A DNA stretch of 64,000 nt from Podospora pseudoanserina (lineage: Eukaryota > Ascomycota > Sordariomycetes > Sordariales > Podosporaceae), in the NCBI RefSeq assembly GCF_035222485.1, contig NC_085923.1, forward strand, positions 2,790,001-2,854,000. The letters run 5' to 3'. Numbering within the stretch: the first letter of the stretch is position 1; every line of letters begins with the position of its first letter. Shown piece by piece: positions 1 through 12,711 of the stretch. Both the position numbers and the translations under genes were made by a program. The notes beneath the pieces are model-generated. The model saw only the letters and a list, made by a program, of their open reading frames with translations, was not told the DNA's origin and did no database searches.

Positions 1-1926
1 ATGCCAGGAGATGTCCAAGTGAAATGTCGATGCCTGACCCAAATACCGAATTTCCAGTCTCGCGGAGAACATGTTTCTGGGTAGTGGTTGGCTGTGATGT
101 GCCGGCTCCATGTGGTTCTTAACGTAGGTAGGTACCCAAACTTTTTCTCTCTCCCTTGCTTTGCTCTTCAGAAGAAACACGGATTGGTTGGAAACGCCGT
201 TGATTGGCGAATCCCTGGCTCGCTGCAACTCATGATATCCCTCTCTACTTGTCATAAGAGGAGCCACGTCTCTGACAACTCTGCCAATTGAAACACCATA
301 CACCATCTATCACATCGTATCATGCGATGCTAGCGATGTGATAATAACTATGTTGTCGCCTTGCCAATTGTAGCCCTCGGGGTCCCGGATGTACCGGCGA
401 TGGCGCTACACCCCCTCCGCCATCCGCAAGGCGTCAACGGCGTGGCTTTCTCTGGGGCGATCGCGACACACTGTAAAAAGTCACCAGAAGCGAGTCAAAT
501 GCACCCACAATGAGGTGATTCCCGCGAAGCCTAACACCTTTTCAGCTAATCAACACCCTAAGAACCTGGTAGATGGCGTTCTGTGGCTGGCTGGCTGATG
601 ATGGAGCACGGCCCCGGCTCACGGCTGCAAAGCCCCAAGCGCCCGTTTTCCAGAAAATCCCCAATAAACAGCGCTGATGACGACGCCCGCTGCTTCCGCC
701 ACCTCCAGACAGAGAAACCCCCCCCATCCTGCAAACAAAATCACTCAACGTATCACCGTCGTACTAGTCACGGCGGAACGGATCGGTGTACACCATCTTC
801 TATCAGGAGCAGACCTGTCCAATTCCCTCGGCGTTTGTGGTGGACTTTCGGTGAAACAGCAGCCAATTGTCATGGTTGATCCGTCAATCTTGGCACCTTG
901 TCCTGCCACATGGCAAGTGCCGTGGACTTGTGATTTAGGCAGGGGCTGTACCCTAGTTGACCTGATGGAATGCCGTCATGACTAAATACTCAGATCGGCC
1001 AACAGAAAGCTGACCGGCGAAGGCAATATCTCGTCCGGAGTACTTGTGTTCGAGTGGCAAACACACGATGCATTCTCCTGACGGACGCCTGAATATTTCG
1101 GTCTAGTATGCTGACCGAGCCCAGCTCATCCCATACCAAGTGAATGATCGCCTACTTGCAAAATCATATCCAGATATGTTGTCTCTGATGAACCGAGACG
1201 GTACGGAGTTCGTGATTCCAAATGAGCAATTCTATGAGGGAACAAATGTATTCTGCTGCCTGGTAGCCTCGAGCTAACATGGTTGACCGTGATCACGACG
1301 CTGCCTGGAGCTATGGAGCTGTGCAGTTCGTGACCTCAGGTTCCAAGAAGTTGGACTTTGACATTGGCCAAAGAAAGTCTAAGAGGGAGGCGACAGATAG
1401 AACCAGAAGCTCATCGGCCAATCCTGTTGCCGCTAATTGATCTCAACTGGGTGTCACCCAACTGTGGGAGTTTTCTTGTGGTGACAGAAATTAACAAGAC
1501 GACTCCCTATGTACCAAGTCAGCTCCAAACAGCCAACCAGGCTTTGCAGGTTCTCTTCCCCCCAACCGCCAGGTCTCAATGAAACCGATGAGATGATTTG
1601 AATACCGAAGCGACGAGTTCGCTAGGATGTACCTCGCTCAATCAATGCCGTTTGTACATGCCCTGCCCATCAACCTCATGTAGGTGTTGCATGCTCGGCT
1701 GCTGGAGATCCCCGTTCAGTGTTCCGAGGCGAGCGCGTTGTCGTGCTCATTGGTGTACAACACGGCATCGTGATCAGCCCTGAAAAGTCAGGGCGCAGAG
1801 AATCAACTCCCATACCAACATCCGTACCGTTCCGGCCCAAATCATCCGCCCGTGGACAGGACGCTTTTGGTTTGTTTAACCCGATGTGACAATGATCCGT
1901 AAAATCCCGTATACGCCTTGCCGTAT
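1..1926. other. Gene-free left edge
   Basis: I see no supportable gene here. Open frames are short (about 100 codons at most), match nothing I recognise on either strand and cannot be joined by plausible splice sites. The right end adjoins the stop codon of the carboxylesterase, so the last one to two hundred bases are probably its 3' untranslated region. Confidence 0.6.
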
Positions 1927-3977
1927 CTATTCGCTCGCCTCATTGCCACCAACATAGTTCCGGCTCACATCGCCCTCCACCCTCACAAGGTTCTGCGGCA
2001 CAACCTCCCCAGGAGGAGAGTACCCCCCCAAAGCCGTCACAGCCGCCGCAAATCCTCTCCAAAAATCACAAGGCGTTTTCTGATGCTTATCGTCACTGAC
2101 AGTCGTTATCCCCCAGCCACCCACATCCAGTACGCCGGAGACTTGCTCGCCCTGTCCGCTGACAGGATGGTTCCAACGTATAGCCGGTGGAAGATTCAGT
2201 ATCTTTCTGTTCATATTTGGATTCCCTGTGGTGATGTACGACGCAAAATAACTCTGCATCGCTGTGCTGATGCCTGCCACCAAGGTGCCGAGGACAGGTA
2301 CAAAGAACATGGCGAGGTCGTCGAGGAAGGTGTCGGATGTGTAGGCTGTGCTGAAGAAGGTGGGTATCAGGTCAGTGGCGTGCTGGCCAGGGAAGACGCT
2401 GTATTGCATGTTCCAGACTTTGCTATCGCCGAAGGACTCTGTCAGATCTGTAGAGATAGAGTGGACGTTAGCAACCATGACCCAAGAAGCAACGGGAACG
2501 CCTGGACTTACGCCTAATGTGGCACGTAAAGCAACTATCTCTTGTAAACTCCGTCATCCTAGCTGTCTGTGTGGCATACTTTGACTTCTTCGTCCCTTTG
2601 ACAGGAGGGTATGCTTCTTCAATCTTGTCGTTCACACCTGCCGTCAGAGTATAGTTGGGAAACAGCTGGCCCAAAAAGCCTGAGAACTGCGCATCTGTCT
2701 GAATGGAACCGCCCACAAACAAACTTGCCTCGTCCGCGACATGGGACAGGATCAGGGACTCGAGCTTCCAAAACTTTCCCAGGGCGAGCTCCAGCACTGG
2801 CAACTGCCGAATAAACTTGCCATCCGGTGTTGGGCCAATTGCAAAGGTACCCGGTGCCTGCTTCAAGTTCAGCGCGTTATTTGCCTTGATCAACGCCGTC
2901 GGGTCAGCAGCTCGCAGACAGGCCAGCCCTTTGCCTTGACATCCAGCGAGTGTTGCAAAATCCTGAAATGTATCTTCAACTTTGCCAGCACGGTCCCATA
3001 TCGGCTGGAAGGCTGGAGATTGCAGAATTGCCCTTGAGAAGAGAGGATCAAGGCGACCCCCTTCCGCGACAATGTGGTGAAATATCGACGACGCACCCGC
3101 CGATTCGCCCATTGCAGTGACTTGGGTAGGATCACCACCAACCAAGTGAATATGATCCCTCACCCACTGCAAAGCAGCCCTTTGATCGTGCAATCCAGCG
3201 TTTGGGAGCCCGTCTCTTTCCATGGATTCCCCTGCCAAGAATCCGAAGGCACCGACGCGGTAGTTGATGGCGACAAAGATCATGTTGTTATTTGACTGCC
3301 CAATCATTCCTCCTCCATCGTAGAACGGTAAGTCGGGCGTCATCGTGTCCTTGCTGCCAAAAAGAAAGCCACCTCCGTAGATCCATACAACGACGGGTAA
3401 CTTGATGGTCGGGTTTTTGAGCGCCTTTCCAGGCACATAAACGTCGAGGAATAGACAATCTTCGCTTCCACCTGAGAAGAGTGGCAATGGGATTCCACCA
3501 AGGCTGAAGAGGAGTCAGATACCAGAAACATTTGGGGTTTCCCATCAAGAACAGCACCTACAACTGGTTTATGACAGCTCCGACAGGCGCCTTGTTGCCT
3601 GGTCCGACCACATTGATACCATTCGGAGCCGACTGAATGCATCTTGGCCCATAACTGCCATCCTGATGAGTGCTATTCTGTGCTGGGGGCGCTGGTTTGG
3701 CCCATCTCAGCTCACCGACAGGTGGGGCCGCATATCTGATGTTCTTGAAGATGTACCTATGATGTCGTTAGCTTGTGAGACGGCTCAATCTCCAAGACGC
3801 AAGAACTTACAAATCGCTTGATGACCGATAACTTGAGGCTCTATACGATCCATATGGTAAAGTGAGTACCGGTAGCGAGGACTGCGATTGAAAGCTAACA
3901 CCAGGCTTCAAAGGAATGCAAGTAACAAAGGAGAAGAAAGATGCAAAGAAGTAAAGGAGTGTATAAGGGACCGCCAT
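1927..3977 (-). CDS. Secreted type-B carboxylesterase/lipase
   Basis: Alpha/beta-hydrolase of the type-B carboxylesterase family, expected to hydrolyse carboxylic or lipid esters outside the cell; the substrate cannot be told from sequence. Four exons (3977-3811, 3756-3562, 3503-2512, 2447-1927) join in frame to 624 residues, a little over the family's usual 550-600. Residues 1-20 form a hydrophobic signal peptide. A family-typical block, YIFKNIRYAAPPVGELRW, spans the first junction. The oxyanion-hole strand WIYGGGFLFG lies near 161-170, the nucleophile is Ser255 in GESAG, the likely acid is Glu379 (VADEASLF) and the likely His is 474 (PGQHATDL). Introns are 54, 58 and 64 bp with GT-AG ends. 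An in-frame ATG lies 27 codons upstream (4058), but a TATA-like site sits only about 20 bp above it, so 3977 is preferred. Confidence 0.9.
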
Positions 3978-4078
3978 CTCGAGCGGACGGTGAGCAGCAC
4001 TACACGCCACCGAACCCACAAGTTTGACAAGAACTCGCAAAGGAAAGGCCAAGGCCATCAAACAAGAGTGGCATCACC

Positions 4079-4086
4079 CATATATC
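4079..4086 (-). promoter_or_regulatory. TATA-like element, carboxylesterase
   Basis: GATATATG on the minus strand, about 100 bp before the preferred ATG of the secreted esterase. Its spacing fits a short leader and argues against the farther upstream in-frame ATG. The assignment rests on motif and distance only. Confidence 0.35.
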
Positions 4087-7000
4087 AGTGGCCACCACCC
4101 CAGGTAACACCCGAAAAACGCCTTGATCGATCTCTCCGGGCCGCCCGGCCGGCTATCACCTCTATCCTCACCGGGCAAATAAGCAGCCAGAGAAGCTGTC
4201 CTCAAGTCTTGTATAAGATAGAATCTTCTCCAAAGGGAAATTATCTCGATGAGATCGCGCCGTAGCTGCAAGGTACCGGAATTAGTGCCTCACCTTAACA
4301 GCTTCTGTGCCCATAATGCGCCAATCGGAGTGCTCAATTGACCATCTCATCTTCGAAAGGTTGTGATATGGATTTGAACAATCTTTCAGTTGGTAGCCCT
4401 ACCAAGGGTGGCGACCTATCAGTCTGTCGCTATTGAACCTCTCGTGATGCTTGACCAATTCGTGTTGTTTGGTGTTTTTGTGCCCCTCGTCGGCCGCAAT
4501 GAAGGCAGACCGAAAACCGACCTGGGTCGCTTGCGGTCGCGACCATTATGCGTGGGAAATACGAGGCCGCAGAGGCAAAGCAAAGGTAGAACTTGAGATG
4601 CCTCGGTCAGGCAGTGATGACTGGTGTGGTTGCGGGTTTGCACCTCAAATCGAAGTGAAGTTAAATTTGGAGAAACGATTGGTCGACGGCATGATGAGCG
4701 TGATTCCACCACGGAATAGGGGAGGCGCTTAGAAACCCTAACCCTCCATTCATCGCTTGAGGGACAAGAAAATGGAGGATAAAACAGAAATCAACCGGCT
4801 CAATTACATGTGATGACTCCGATTGCTCTCATAATTCCTGATAAAACAATGGGTAGTTGTTTATTATGGCCTGAAGACAAAAAATGAAAGGCTGACGCTG
4901 CGATTATGAGGGCATTCCACGGCACGCACGTAACATCTGTTTAAGGAAAACATTGAGAAGCAGACTTCCAGCCCTCACAAGCATTACAGACGAACGTCTG
5001 CCCGAATGGTCTAGACAGTTGAGACAGCACAAGATCATTCTTCTCATGGCGCTTCCTAATGGTAAATTCAAGAAGCAAAGACAAAAAGGCAGCGTTTCCT
5101 TGTCGACTGGAAACAAGAAGTACAAGTATATCGAAAAGAATGGGAAAGGAAAGCAGGAATATACTGTCAGTCTGGCTGAAACGTAGATGACGACGTCATG
5201 CCAAAAAGGGAGTCGTAGCTCAATGCGCAAACAATACCGGTTGTCGACATCAAGAGTTTACCAAATGAAAAATGAGGGTACGACTCGAAGAAGGAACTTC
5301 GATGCAAGCAATCCCAAAATAAAGGCAGTGATAGTCGAAAATCTTGTAGTTGGTTAAGTGATGTTTCTGGTCCCGTTGTCCATTTTCTAAGTCCACTTGA
5401 TGACAATCAAGGGTGAAAAAAAATGTCGAAGAATAAAATACAAATAGGTGACTGTATGTATTTTAGCTACCAATTCGCGGCCTCTTTGCCCAGAGAGACA
5501 TCCCGACCTGGACGATGGTATCTAGAATATAAGCATCAACAAATCCACAAGCGCCCTCTTGAATGGAGATACTTAAGAATAAACAACCTTCTTGGATAGA
5601 AGGTTAAAAAGAATTACAGCTGTACCTTGCATTTACATGCGAGATGGGGGAAGAAAAAAAGAAGACACAATGACCCGCCTCAGAGAGAATCTTCCAGCAC
5701 GCAACTCCACCCACCGGGGACCGGCCTGCCTGCTCGTGGCGACATATTTGCTGAATTGTTGATATCGAAAGAGAAGGAGAACAGAAGGAGAACGTCCAGC
5801 GTCGAATTGGCGACCAAGTCAACCCTTTAAGCCGATCCCAAGAAAGCACTGAGTGCAATAGGCACACCCAGGCAAAGCCCATTTACCCAGGTGGGAATCG
5901 AACCGTCGCTACGGGTGAGAGCGCTATGCTGGCTATGTTGCGCATTACACCACATGTCCATTTCAGTTGTGTCTGAATTTAATATCTCCTGGTGCGGAAA
6001 GAACACCTGTAAACCCCCGTCAGTTGCTCTTCGACGTTGCTGCTTGCCAGGTCGTGACGTTAAGTTGCTCCTGCTACTATAGCGACCAACCCTCGCGACT
6101 GCTGTGTCAACATACACAACCGGATGGACATGTCTATCTGCCCTACCAGTAAGAGACAGCTACCCACCAGCGAGAGTCAGCTACATCCGCACCATTACCA
6201 CCATCACCACCATCATCAAACATTCAAACCCAGAAAGGAAATAGCACAACTCAAGCAACAAAATCTCACCTTAACTCAAAATCATCAATCCCAGCTCCAA
6301 TCTCCTCAATCCATACCCATCGTCTCTCTATCCACGCGGAAAAAAAAAATTCGCCCATGTCCAGTATCCATACCCTCTATCCATACCCACTCTCCATGCC
6401 ATCCACAACAAACGAGGATCAATGAACTGCACCCCAGCCGGGGACCTCGCGGAGCATAGGTTCTTTAATCACTGCCGCACCCTCTTGAAGGGGGCGACGA
6501 GGCCGGGCGAGGCTGCGGTCCCAAGATCGTAGAACAAAAATGTGACTCGAACCTGCGACCTTGGTTTCCGACTAGCGAACCTCCTTGAGGAGCCCAGGCC
6601 GTCTCGACAGGTTGTGCCGTACGCAACGATACAGTCGTTGTGGTGCTGCGTTGATTTGGTGCAAACCCGACACCTAAAACCCCTCCTCCGGTGTCCCATC
6701 TCTTCCATGAGTAGGTTGAGCAGCATCATTACTTACCCACTGCCACCATCAACAGCTGCCATCGTCGTCCAATCTCCCCATCATCAAGCGTCGTCGTCGT
6801 CCACCATCACGATCACCATCATCCATCTTCACTCTGATCTCCCTCACCACATCCACACTCAACATCACCTGCCATCGTTAGCCATCACCACTGCCATCAT
6901 CACCCTCTCCCACTACTCACCACATCACACCACACCTAACTCAGACATCAACCACCCTTGTTGCAAATCTCAAAGTTCACTACTTCATCCTATCTACCCA

Positions 7001-7420
7001 GAAGCACTACACAAACTGCGTACATCATCACCAATCTGTCTCCATCTCCTCCATCTCCCCACGTCAGATGTGCTTCATCGCAACCCTCTCCTCATCTCCG
7101 TCAACGATCTCCTTCGACTTCAAACCACACAAGAAAAAAACGTATGCATCCAACCCTCCATCAAAAAAACAAACACGAAAACCAACAAAGAAGAGAATCA
7201 TCAAACACAACAAGAAAATCCATTTGTAGTCCCGTTTCCCACCAAACGCCACAACCAAAACTCGACTCAAATGCTACCATGCACAAGGGAAGAAAAAAAG
7301 GTCATCGTTGAGCGAGGATTCTCAAACGTTGAAACGAACCGAAACGCGTCCCCATCCCCATCCTCACCTCTCAAGGGTATCTTGCCACTGCACACACCTC
7401 CCTCAAACAATTGTCCCTAA
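4087..7420. other. Gene-free interval, repeat-rich right half
   Basis: Upstream side of the esterase and downstream side of the SYLF-SH3 gene. No open frame here looks like a protein I know. About 5884-5959 and 6540-6700 resemble degenerate tRNA material on the minus strand. From about 6170 to 7150 the plus strand is strongly C/A-rich, with many CAT, CAC and ATC triplets; the 292-codon open frame at 6542-7420 is a by-product of that composition and has low-complexity Ser/His/Thr/Pro content. Confidence 0.5.
5884..5959 (-). pseudogene. Degenerate tRNA-like element
   Basis: On the minus strand a perfect pol III B box (GGTTCGATTCC, 5904-5894) follows an A-box-like TGGTGTAATGC (5952-5942, one mismatch to TRGYNNARNNG) at nearly tRNA spacing. 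The T stem pairs at only some positions and I cannot form a 7-bp acceptor stem, so a functional tRNA is unlikely. It may be a decayed tRNA gene or a tRNA-derived SINE head. No anticodon can be assigned. Confidence 0.25.
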
Positions 7421-8837
7421 TCACTCCTTCATCTTGACATAATTACTGGGGAAAATACCGTGTTTCGTTCCAATCATGCCCGTCCTAAATCATCGTGTCA
7501 GCCTCAACCTCCAAACCATCTCATCAAATGTCAAACCTTACCACCAATCCGTAGCATTATCCGTCTTCTTCAAGACAGTAATTACATCCCCCTTCTTGAA
7601 TCCCAAATCGCCCGGCTCCACCGCCTCAAAGGTAAACAGTGCAATAGCCTCATTCTTCTTCAACATGGCTTCCTTACCCGCGTAGTTCGGCTTCGGCGCC
7701 GCCGGCCGTCCAGGCGGAGCCTTCTTCTCTCCTGTCGCGGCCCCACCAAAAGAATTATCCGCATACGTGCTCGACCTCGACCCCTGCCCAAACGATCTGG
7801 GCTCCTGATCATAAACCGGATCCTGCCACGTGGAAGATCTCTTGGGTGGCGCATAGTAATCTCCCTGTCCACTGCTCCCCGCAGGCACACTGTCCCGGTT
7901 CCTCGACTGCCCCTCCCCATAAGCTTGGCCAGTCTTGTTACCCCAGACAACCGGGTCTTCGTGGTCGTCATACACCGGTACATCGTTGTACATTCTGTTG
8001 TCCATCGATCCACCGGCCGCCATACCGTTGAAAACTCGAGTGTTGAGGATGCTCATCAGGGGATAAGCCTGCGACGGTGGGCGCTCGGCTCCAGACAGGA
8101 GTTCCCTCGCCGAGATCTGTCGGCCGTAGAGCTTAGCATTGGCGTCCTTGCGCTCGATAATGGCTGAGCCTTCGAGGGAGACACCGGCGAATAATCCCTT
8201 TGTCTTGGAGTAGCTGAAGATACCGGCCACACTTCTCAGCGAGGCAGCGCCGGCAGCTTCTGCGTTTCTGCCTACAGGACCAGCAGCTATTGACACATTG
8301 CCGCCGAGTGTGAGGGAGCCAGCCTGGGAGAAGGTCTTGACAGCGCTGGCGTCATTGAGAATAAAGACGAAATCTGTCAGCTCGAAGCCGATCTGGCCAC
8401 CAAAGCCAGCACCGCCGGTTGCGATTGCGGATGGGGCGCTCCAGGAGCCATCGGGGAGGCGGGCGACGACGAGGCCGGAGCCGAAACGGGCGGATCCGAG
8501 AAAGCCTGCTTTGATCACAGTAAGGATAGCGAGGCCCTGTTGTGTAAGAATTGTTAGCCGGGGAGTTGACGGAGCCCGACAAGGGCATGGCAGTTGGTTG
8601 CTTACCTTGGCGTTGGCGAGGACAGATGGCGGGATGACCTTCTCGGGTCCAAAGGCTTGTCTAGGGTCGATGAACGAGGAGAGGATCTTGCCGCACTTTT
8701 TGCATTCGGCTGTGGGAGGAGGAAAGTGTCAGCTATCTGTCGAAGTAGAGATTGCGCCATCATCTTTGAGTCGCGGGATGCTCGGGATGTAAGTACGCAC
8801 AGGATAAGCTCGAAGGGAGCGGATTGTTGATTCCCAT
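7421..8837 (-). CDS. ysc84: SYLF-SH3 actin-patch protein (Ysc84/Lsb3 type)
   Basis: Lipid- and actin-binding protein of the Ysc84/Lsb3 (SH3YL1) family, which acts at cortical actin patches in endocytosis. Four exons (8837-8801, 8709-8606, 8536-7542, 7484-7421) give 399 residues. The N-terminus MGINNPLPSSL and the following Gly-rich SYLF domain (roughly residues 10-220, with GFGGQIGFELTDFVFIL) are characteristic. A Pro/Ser-rich linker leads to a C-terminal SH3 domain (about 340-399) with ALFTFEA, the WW pair and GIFPSNYV. The last 21 codons lie on a separate exon behind a 57-bp intron; without it the SH3 domain would be cut at the WW pair. The first exon is only 37 bp. Confidence 0.92.
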
Positions 8838-9990
8838 GGCTGCTGCTGTGTCGGGCGCAGGTGATCCTCAATGACCAAAGGGTAGAAGACGAAGAAAACA
8901 ACAAATATTTCGAGTGGTGAAAGAAGAGGCTTTTTTGCTTTGTGGTCTCGTTACGGCAATCCGGCTTGCGCGGGGGGGTGCTGCAGTCTAGGCAGAAAAG
9001 TAGCCAATGCTTGGTGGATTGATCAACTATCAAAAAAGCTCCCAGCAGGCGTGTCCTTGTCAGGGGATCTCAAAGATATTTCAAGGGTGATAAACGATGT
9101 CGAAGGCCTTTCTAAGAATGCAAAGCAGCAATTGCCATTGCCGCGCGTCCAGTAAGTGGGCTGTGTATGAAAGGTGACAGTTTGGAGTTTGTGGTGGATG
9201 TTCCGGTTACTCTGCCTTGTGATCGACTCTCTCTCCCGCTCGTGGTTGCTGAGTGGCAGCTGGAAGCTTCCCCGCAATTGTTCCCTCGCGCACATGCCAA
9301 GCTAGAGCGACGGCCTCCATTTTGGCTTGGAAGACGGAATGCGCTTCCGGATCCCTTGTCGGCGGAGATAACAGGTTGATATCTTGACATGTGTAGATAC
9401 TCTACTGAGAGCCTCTACAGTATCCCAGCTCTTCTGAAACCAGCATGTCCTGAACACAACCCCCGTGCAAAGCCCCGTTCATGTACGACATTGACATTCT
9501 TCAACCCCAAAAATATTCAACACCTGGCCCGTCCGTAGTTGACATCATAGGCGCAGTCCCCACCCACAGCCGCCCGCCGCCGCCGACAGTACGCAAGGCA
9601 ACGCGCCACACTGTGGCCTGCTCTGGGCCCCACAGAAAAGCGGCTTCAAGCAGGGACCCCAACATTTCATCCCGTCTCCGGCTGGCAAGTCACTGGCGCC
9701 AGCGCTTTCAGCCCCCTTTCTCCCCGTTCATGCATGCTGCGTAGACGCGTTTGCCACAACTCCAGACGAACCCACGACGACACCCACTGCGCGCAACACT
9801 ATCGCGAGATTTTAACACGAACCCATCTTCCGCCCAGACCCCGCGATCATCCTGCCCCGAGTCTCTGGCCCGCGCCCACGACCGGCCCAACTGTGAAACA
9901 TCCTGCCTCTCCCCTCCCGACAAGCCGCAAGAACAAAGCCCCCAGGCATCACCCTCACCACCACACCTCCCATCCACACCTTCAGTCAAA
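8838..9990. other. Divergent intergenic region, ysc84-like/sft1
   Basis: Shared upstream region of two divergent genes. No coding frame is supported. The last 450 bases before sft1 are C- and CT-rich on the plus strand, as usual for a fungal 5' leader. Confidence 0.55.
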
Positions 9991-10356
9991 ATGTCCGAAT
10001 CCTACGAACGCGAACGCCAAAACAACGCCCGCCTCGACGAGCTCTCCGCCAAAGTCTCCGCCCTCCGCGGCGTAACAATCGACATCTATGACCACGCCCG
10101 CAACCATGAGCTCATCGACTCCAGCGTACGTCCCTTTTCCTCCTCCCAGCACAACCCAAACAACCAAGCAAACTAACACCCATTCTCCCATTCATAGACC
10201 GAAACCTTCTCCTCAATGGGCACCCAACTCAAGGGCTCAGCCGGCAGACTAGGCCGCATGGCCGCCAGCGGGAACAAAGTCGCCATTCTCAAACTGTCAG
10301 GGATATTGATCGGCGCGTTTCTGGTGCTGTATTACCTCTGGAGGTTGATGTTCTGA
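9991..10356 (+). CDS. sft1: Golgi Qc-SNARE Sft1
   Basis: Small tail-anchored SNARE for intra-Golgi retrograde traffic. Exons 9991-10125 and 10198-10356 (72-bp intron) give 97 residues, the size I recall for yeast Sft1 and shorter than Bet1. The start has a good context (TCAAAATGTC). A heptad-type SNARE motif covers about residues 10-68 (LDELSAKVSALRGVTIDIYD onward), followed by a single C-terminal membrane anchor, about 76-97 (LSGILIGAFLVLYYLWRLMF). There is no luminal tail. Bet1 is the main alternative; the absence of its N-terminal extension favours Sft1 (BET1L/GS15 in animals). It converges on the ArfGAP gene downstream. Confidence 0.85.
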
Positions 10357-10968
10357 GCATGCAAATACGATGAGATGGTGTGATGGAGGGGAAGCAGAGT
10401 CGTCGAATGAGGGCATACATCGGCAATAAAACACTGGGCTTTATCAGGAAGGAAAGGCGAGGACGCAGGGTGGATAATATCGAAAGTGAAGCCGGGATGA
10501 AGGCGAGGAGTGCAGGACGACGTTGACACGGGGATATACCACTCGAGATTATATCGTTTGTATTTGTTTCTATGGGATCGCGCTCCTGATAACAGAGAGC
10601 GCAGGGCATAGCACATGGCGTTTGGGGTTTGGGTCGGGACGGTTGGTTACAGTAAACTCATTTATATCAACCAATACTTTTTGGTTTCATTTCTAATAGT
10701 GGTGCATATCAGTAACATTGTGATATCTCGTACATCCTGAACCCAGTCTACCCGCCCTACAACTACACATGCAAATAAGATTACAAACACGATGCCACGC
10801 TTTTTGATCTGTCTGCCCTCCTCTTCTCCCAACCAAGTCGCACCAAAAAAATTACTATGCAAGGGCCCCATTGTATAAACGAACGTCATGATTAAAAGTT
10901 GGCTATAGGGATTATCCTGGCTTGAGATGTAGATTCAGGGGTAGTCTTCCCAGCCCCCTGGAATCCAT
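10357..10968. other. Convergent 3' region, sft1/ArfGAP
   Basis: Tail-to-tail spacer of 612 bp holding both 3' untranslated regions. No coding frame is supported. One polyadenylation-type hexamer is visible on the plus strand and is listed separately. Confidence 0.5.
10425..10430 (+). terminator. Possible polyadenylation signal, sft1
   Basis: AATAAA about 70 nt after the sft1 stop codon, a reasonable position for 3' end formation. Fungal signals are loose, so this is only suggestive. Confidence 0.3.
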
Positions 10969-12711
10969 TCACTGCCAGACATTGTTGAACAAGTCACTGT
11001 CGCCACCGGGCACAGCCGGCTTGGATGTGCTGGTAGAAGTGGTGCCGCTTGTCCAACCGCCAAACTCCTCGTCCGCAGTGACCTTCGGAGCAGGGGCAAA
11101 ACCACCTGATGCACTGGGCACGATGGGTTGGCTGGAGAAGGAGCCCCAGCCAAAGTCATTCGAGGTCGAGGTCGTCGCCTTTGGGGGCTCTGGCTTGGCG
11201 GGCTCGTCAGAAGCCCAGGCGTTTCCACCCCAGACATCAGCACCAGAGAAGCCGCTGCCGCCAATAGAGCCAAGGGTGTTAGAGGTGGCTACTGGCGCGG
11301 GGGCGGGAGCTGGGGCGGGCTTTGGCTGGCTGAGATTGAATACGGAGGAAGAGGTCATTGGGGGAGATGACACCGCAGGCTTAGGGGCGGGGGCTGGCTG
11401 AGAAGGTGCTGGCGAGGAAAAGTCGAAGAGATCCCCAAGGGCAGCAGAGGCCGGTGCGGCGGCCGGTTTAGGAGCAGCCGCGGGGGAGGAGACGGAGCCC
11501 CACCCAGAAAGCCCGCCAATGGACGACTTGGATTGATGAGTTGATGCGGCTGGCTTGGAGTTGAAGAAGCTGCCGCCGCTCAAACCAGAGAAGGCCGAAG
11601 AGCTGCTGGTTGTCTGAGCCGCAGGGCGAGGGGAGCTGAAACTTCCAAGACTAGAGAACGCATCGACTTGGGCGGGCTTGGGAGCAGCAGAGTTTCCAAA
11701 GCTCAAGTTGCTGAAGGCATCGTTGAGCCCACCAAAAGAACCCTGGGTCTGTGACATCCCTGTCGGGGATCCCAGACCGCTAAATGATCCCGAAGAGGCA
11801 TGAGATACTGGTTGTTGAGGAGCCTGTGGTTGAGGTCGTGGCGCGGCTGCGTACAGTGAAAGAATCGACTGCTTGAGGTCTGGTCGGGATTGGCCTCCAG
11901 CGCTTGGTGTGCCAGTCGTGCTGGCTGGTCGAGGGGGCGCCGCAGTTTCCGAGCCCAAGAAATCCAAACCCAGCAGCGAATCCTTGGTGTTTGTCGCCTT
12001 CGGAGGAGCAGGGTCGGCTTTGGGAGGCACCTTGGACGCTGTTGGTCCGGCGGTACTAGCTCTCGGTGGTGGTACAGAGGCAAGGCCACCACCGATCAAG
12101 TCCTCTTGTGGTGGGGCGGCACGTCTTGGGGCCGACGACTGACCGATAGAGCTCTTTCGAGTCGATTCCCTCCGCTCAATATTTTGCTTCTCCTTGACCA
12201 CGCTCAGGGGAACATCGTCATCGCCATCGGCATCCAACGTAGCAGGGTCCGGCATCGGTCCGTCCATTACCCACCTCTTCAGTTCGTATTTGGTGCGGAT
12301 GAAGTTCTCGATCTTCGCTTCGCTGGGCACATGGCCAGGGGCCAACTTTGCTTCCCAATATTTGTTCGCGCGGGCATTTCCCCAGTTCAATACACTCTGT
12401 AGTTGTTCATCGGTCCAGGAGTCGAGGTCGACAGACTTGACACGGCTGATGTGCGTACCCATGCCACGGTGGATGCCCGAGCATCGGATGCATACGAAGA
12501 CGCCCAGATTCCAACTGGCCCATCTTGGATCTGTTGATTTAAGGGGTCAATATGGCTTGACAACCATAGAGGAATGGTGGGTGGGAAACCTACGCTTGTT
12601 GCGCTTGCAGTCAGCGCACACCTTATTGGCCTCCAATTTCAGAAGGCTCTTGATGGTTTGCTGGTTTTGGAGTGCCCGATCGGCTCCAGGATTTGCCGGT
12701 CGTCGAGACAT
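10969..12711 (-). CDS. SMAP-type Arf GTPase-activating protein
   Basis: Stimulates GTP hydrolysis on Arf GTPases during coated-vesicle formation. Exons 12711-12594 and 12530-10969 (63-bp intron) give 559 residues. The ArfGAP zinc finger has C32, C35, C53 and C56, with the arginine finger at R61 (SGIHRGMGTHIS). The ArfGAP fold runs to about residue 130. The remaining 430 residues are disordered and rich in Ser, Ala and Pro. They carry an LLGLD clathrin-box sequence, as in animal SMAP1/2, and several DLF, FDF, GSF and W-containing short motifs, ending in DLFNNVWQ. This suggests action at clathrin- and adaptor-coated membranes (inference). The intron splits the zinc finger; the downstream ORF alone would lack its cysteines. 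The nearest yeast relatives are Age2 and Gts1; I do not choose between them. Confidence 0.9.

Noticed and set aside
6542-7420. A 292-codon plus-strand frame in the CAT/CAC-rich region.
   Set aside because: Composition-driven: Ser, His, Thr, Pro and Ile repeats without domain, and the first codons overlap a tRNA-like T arm. No splice structure or neighbour supports it.
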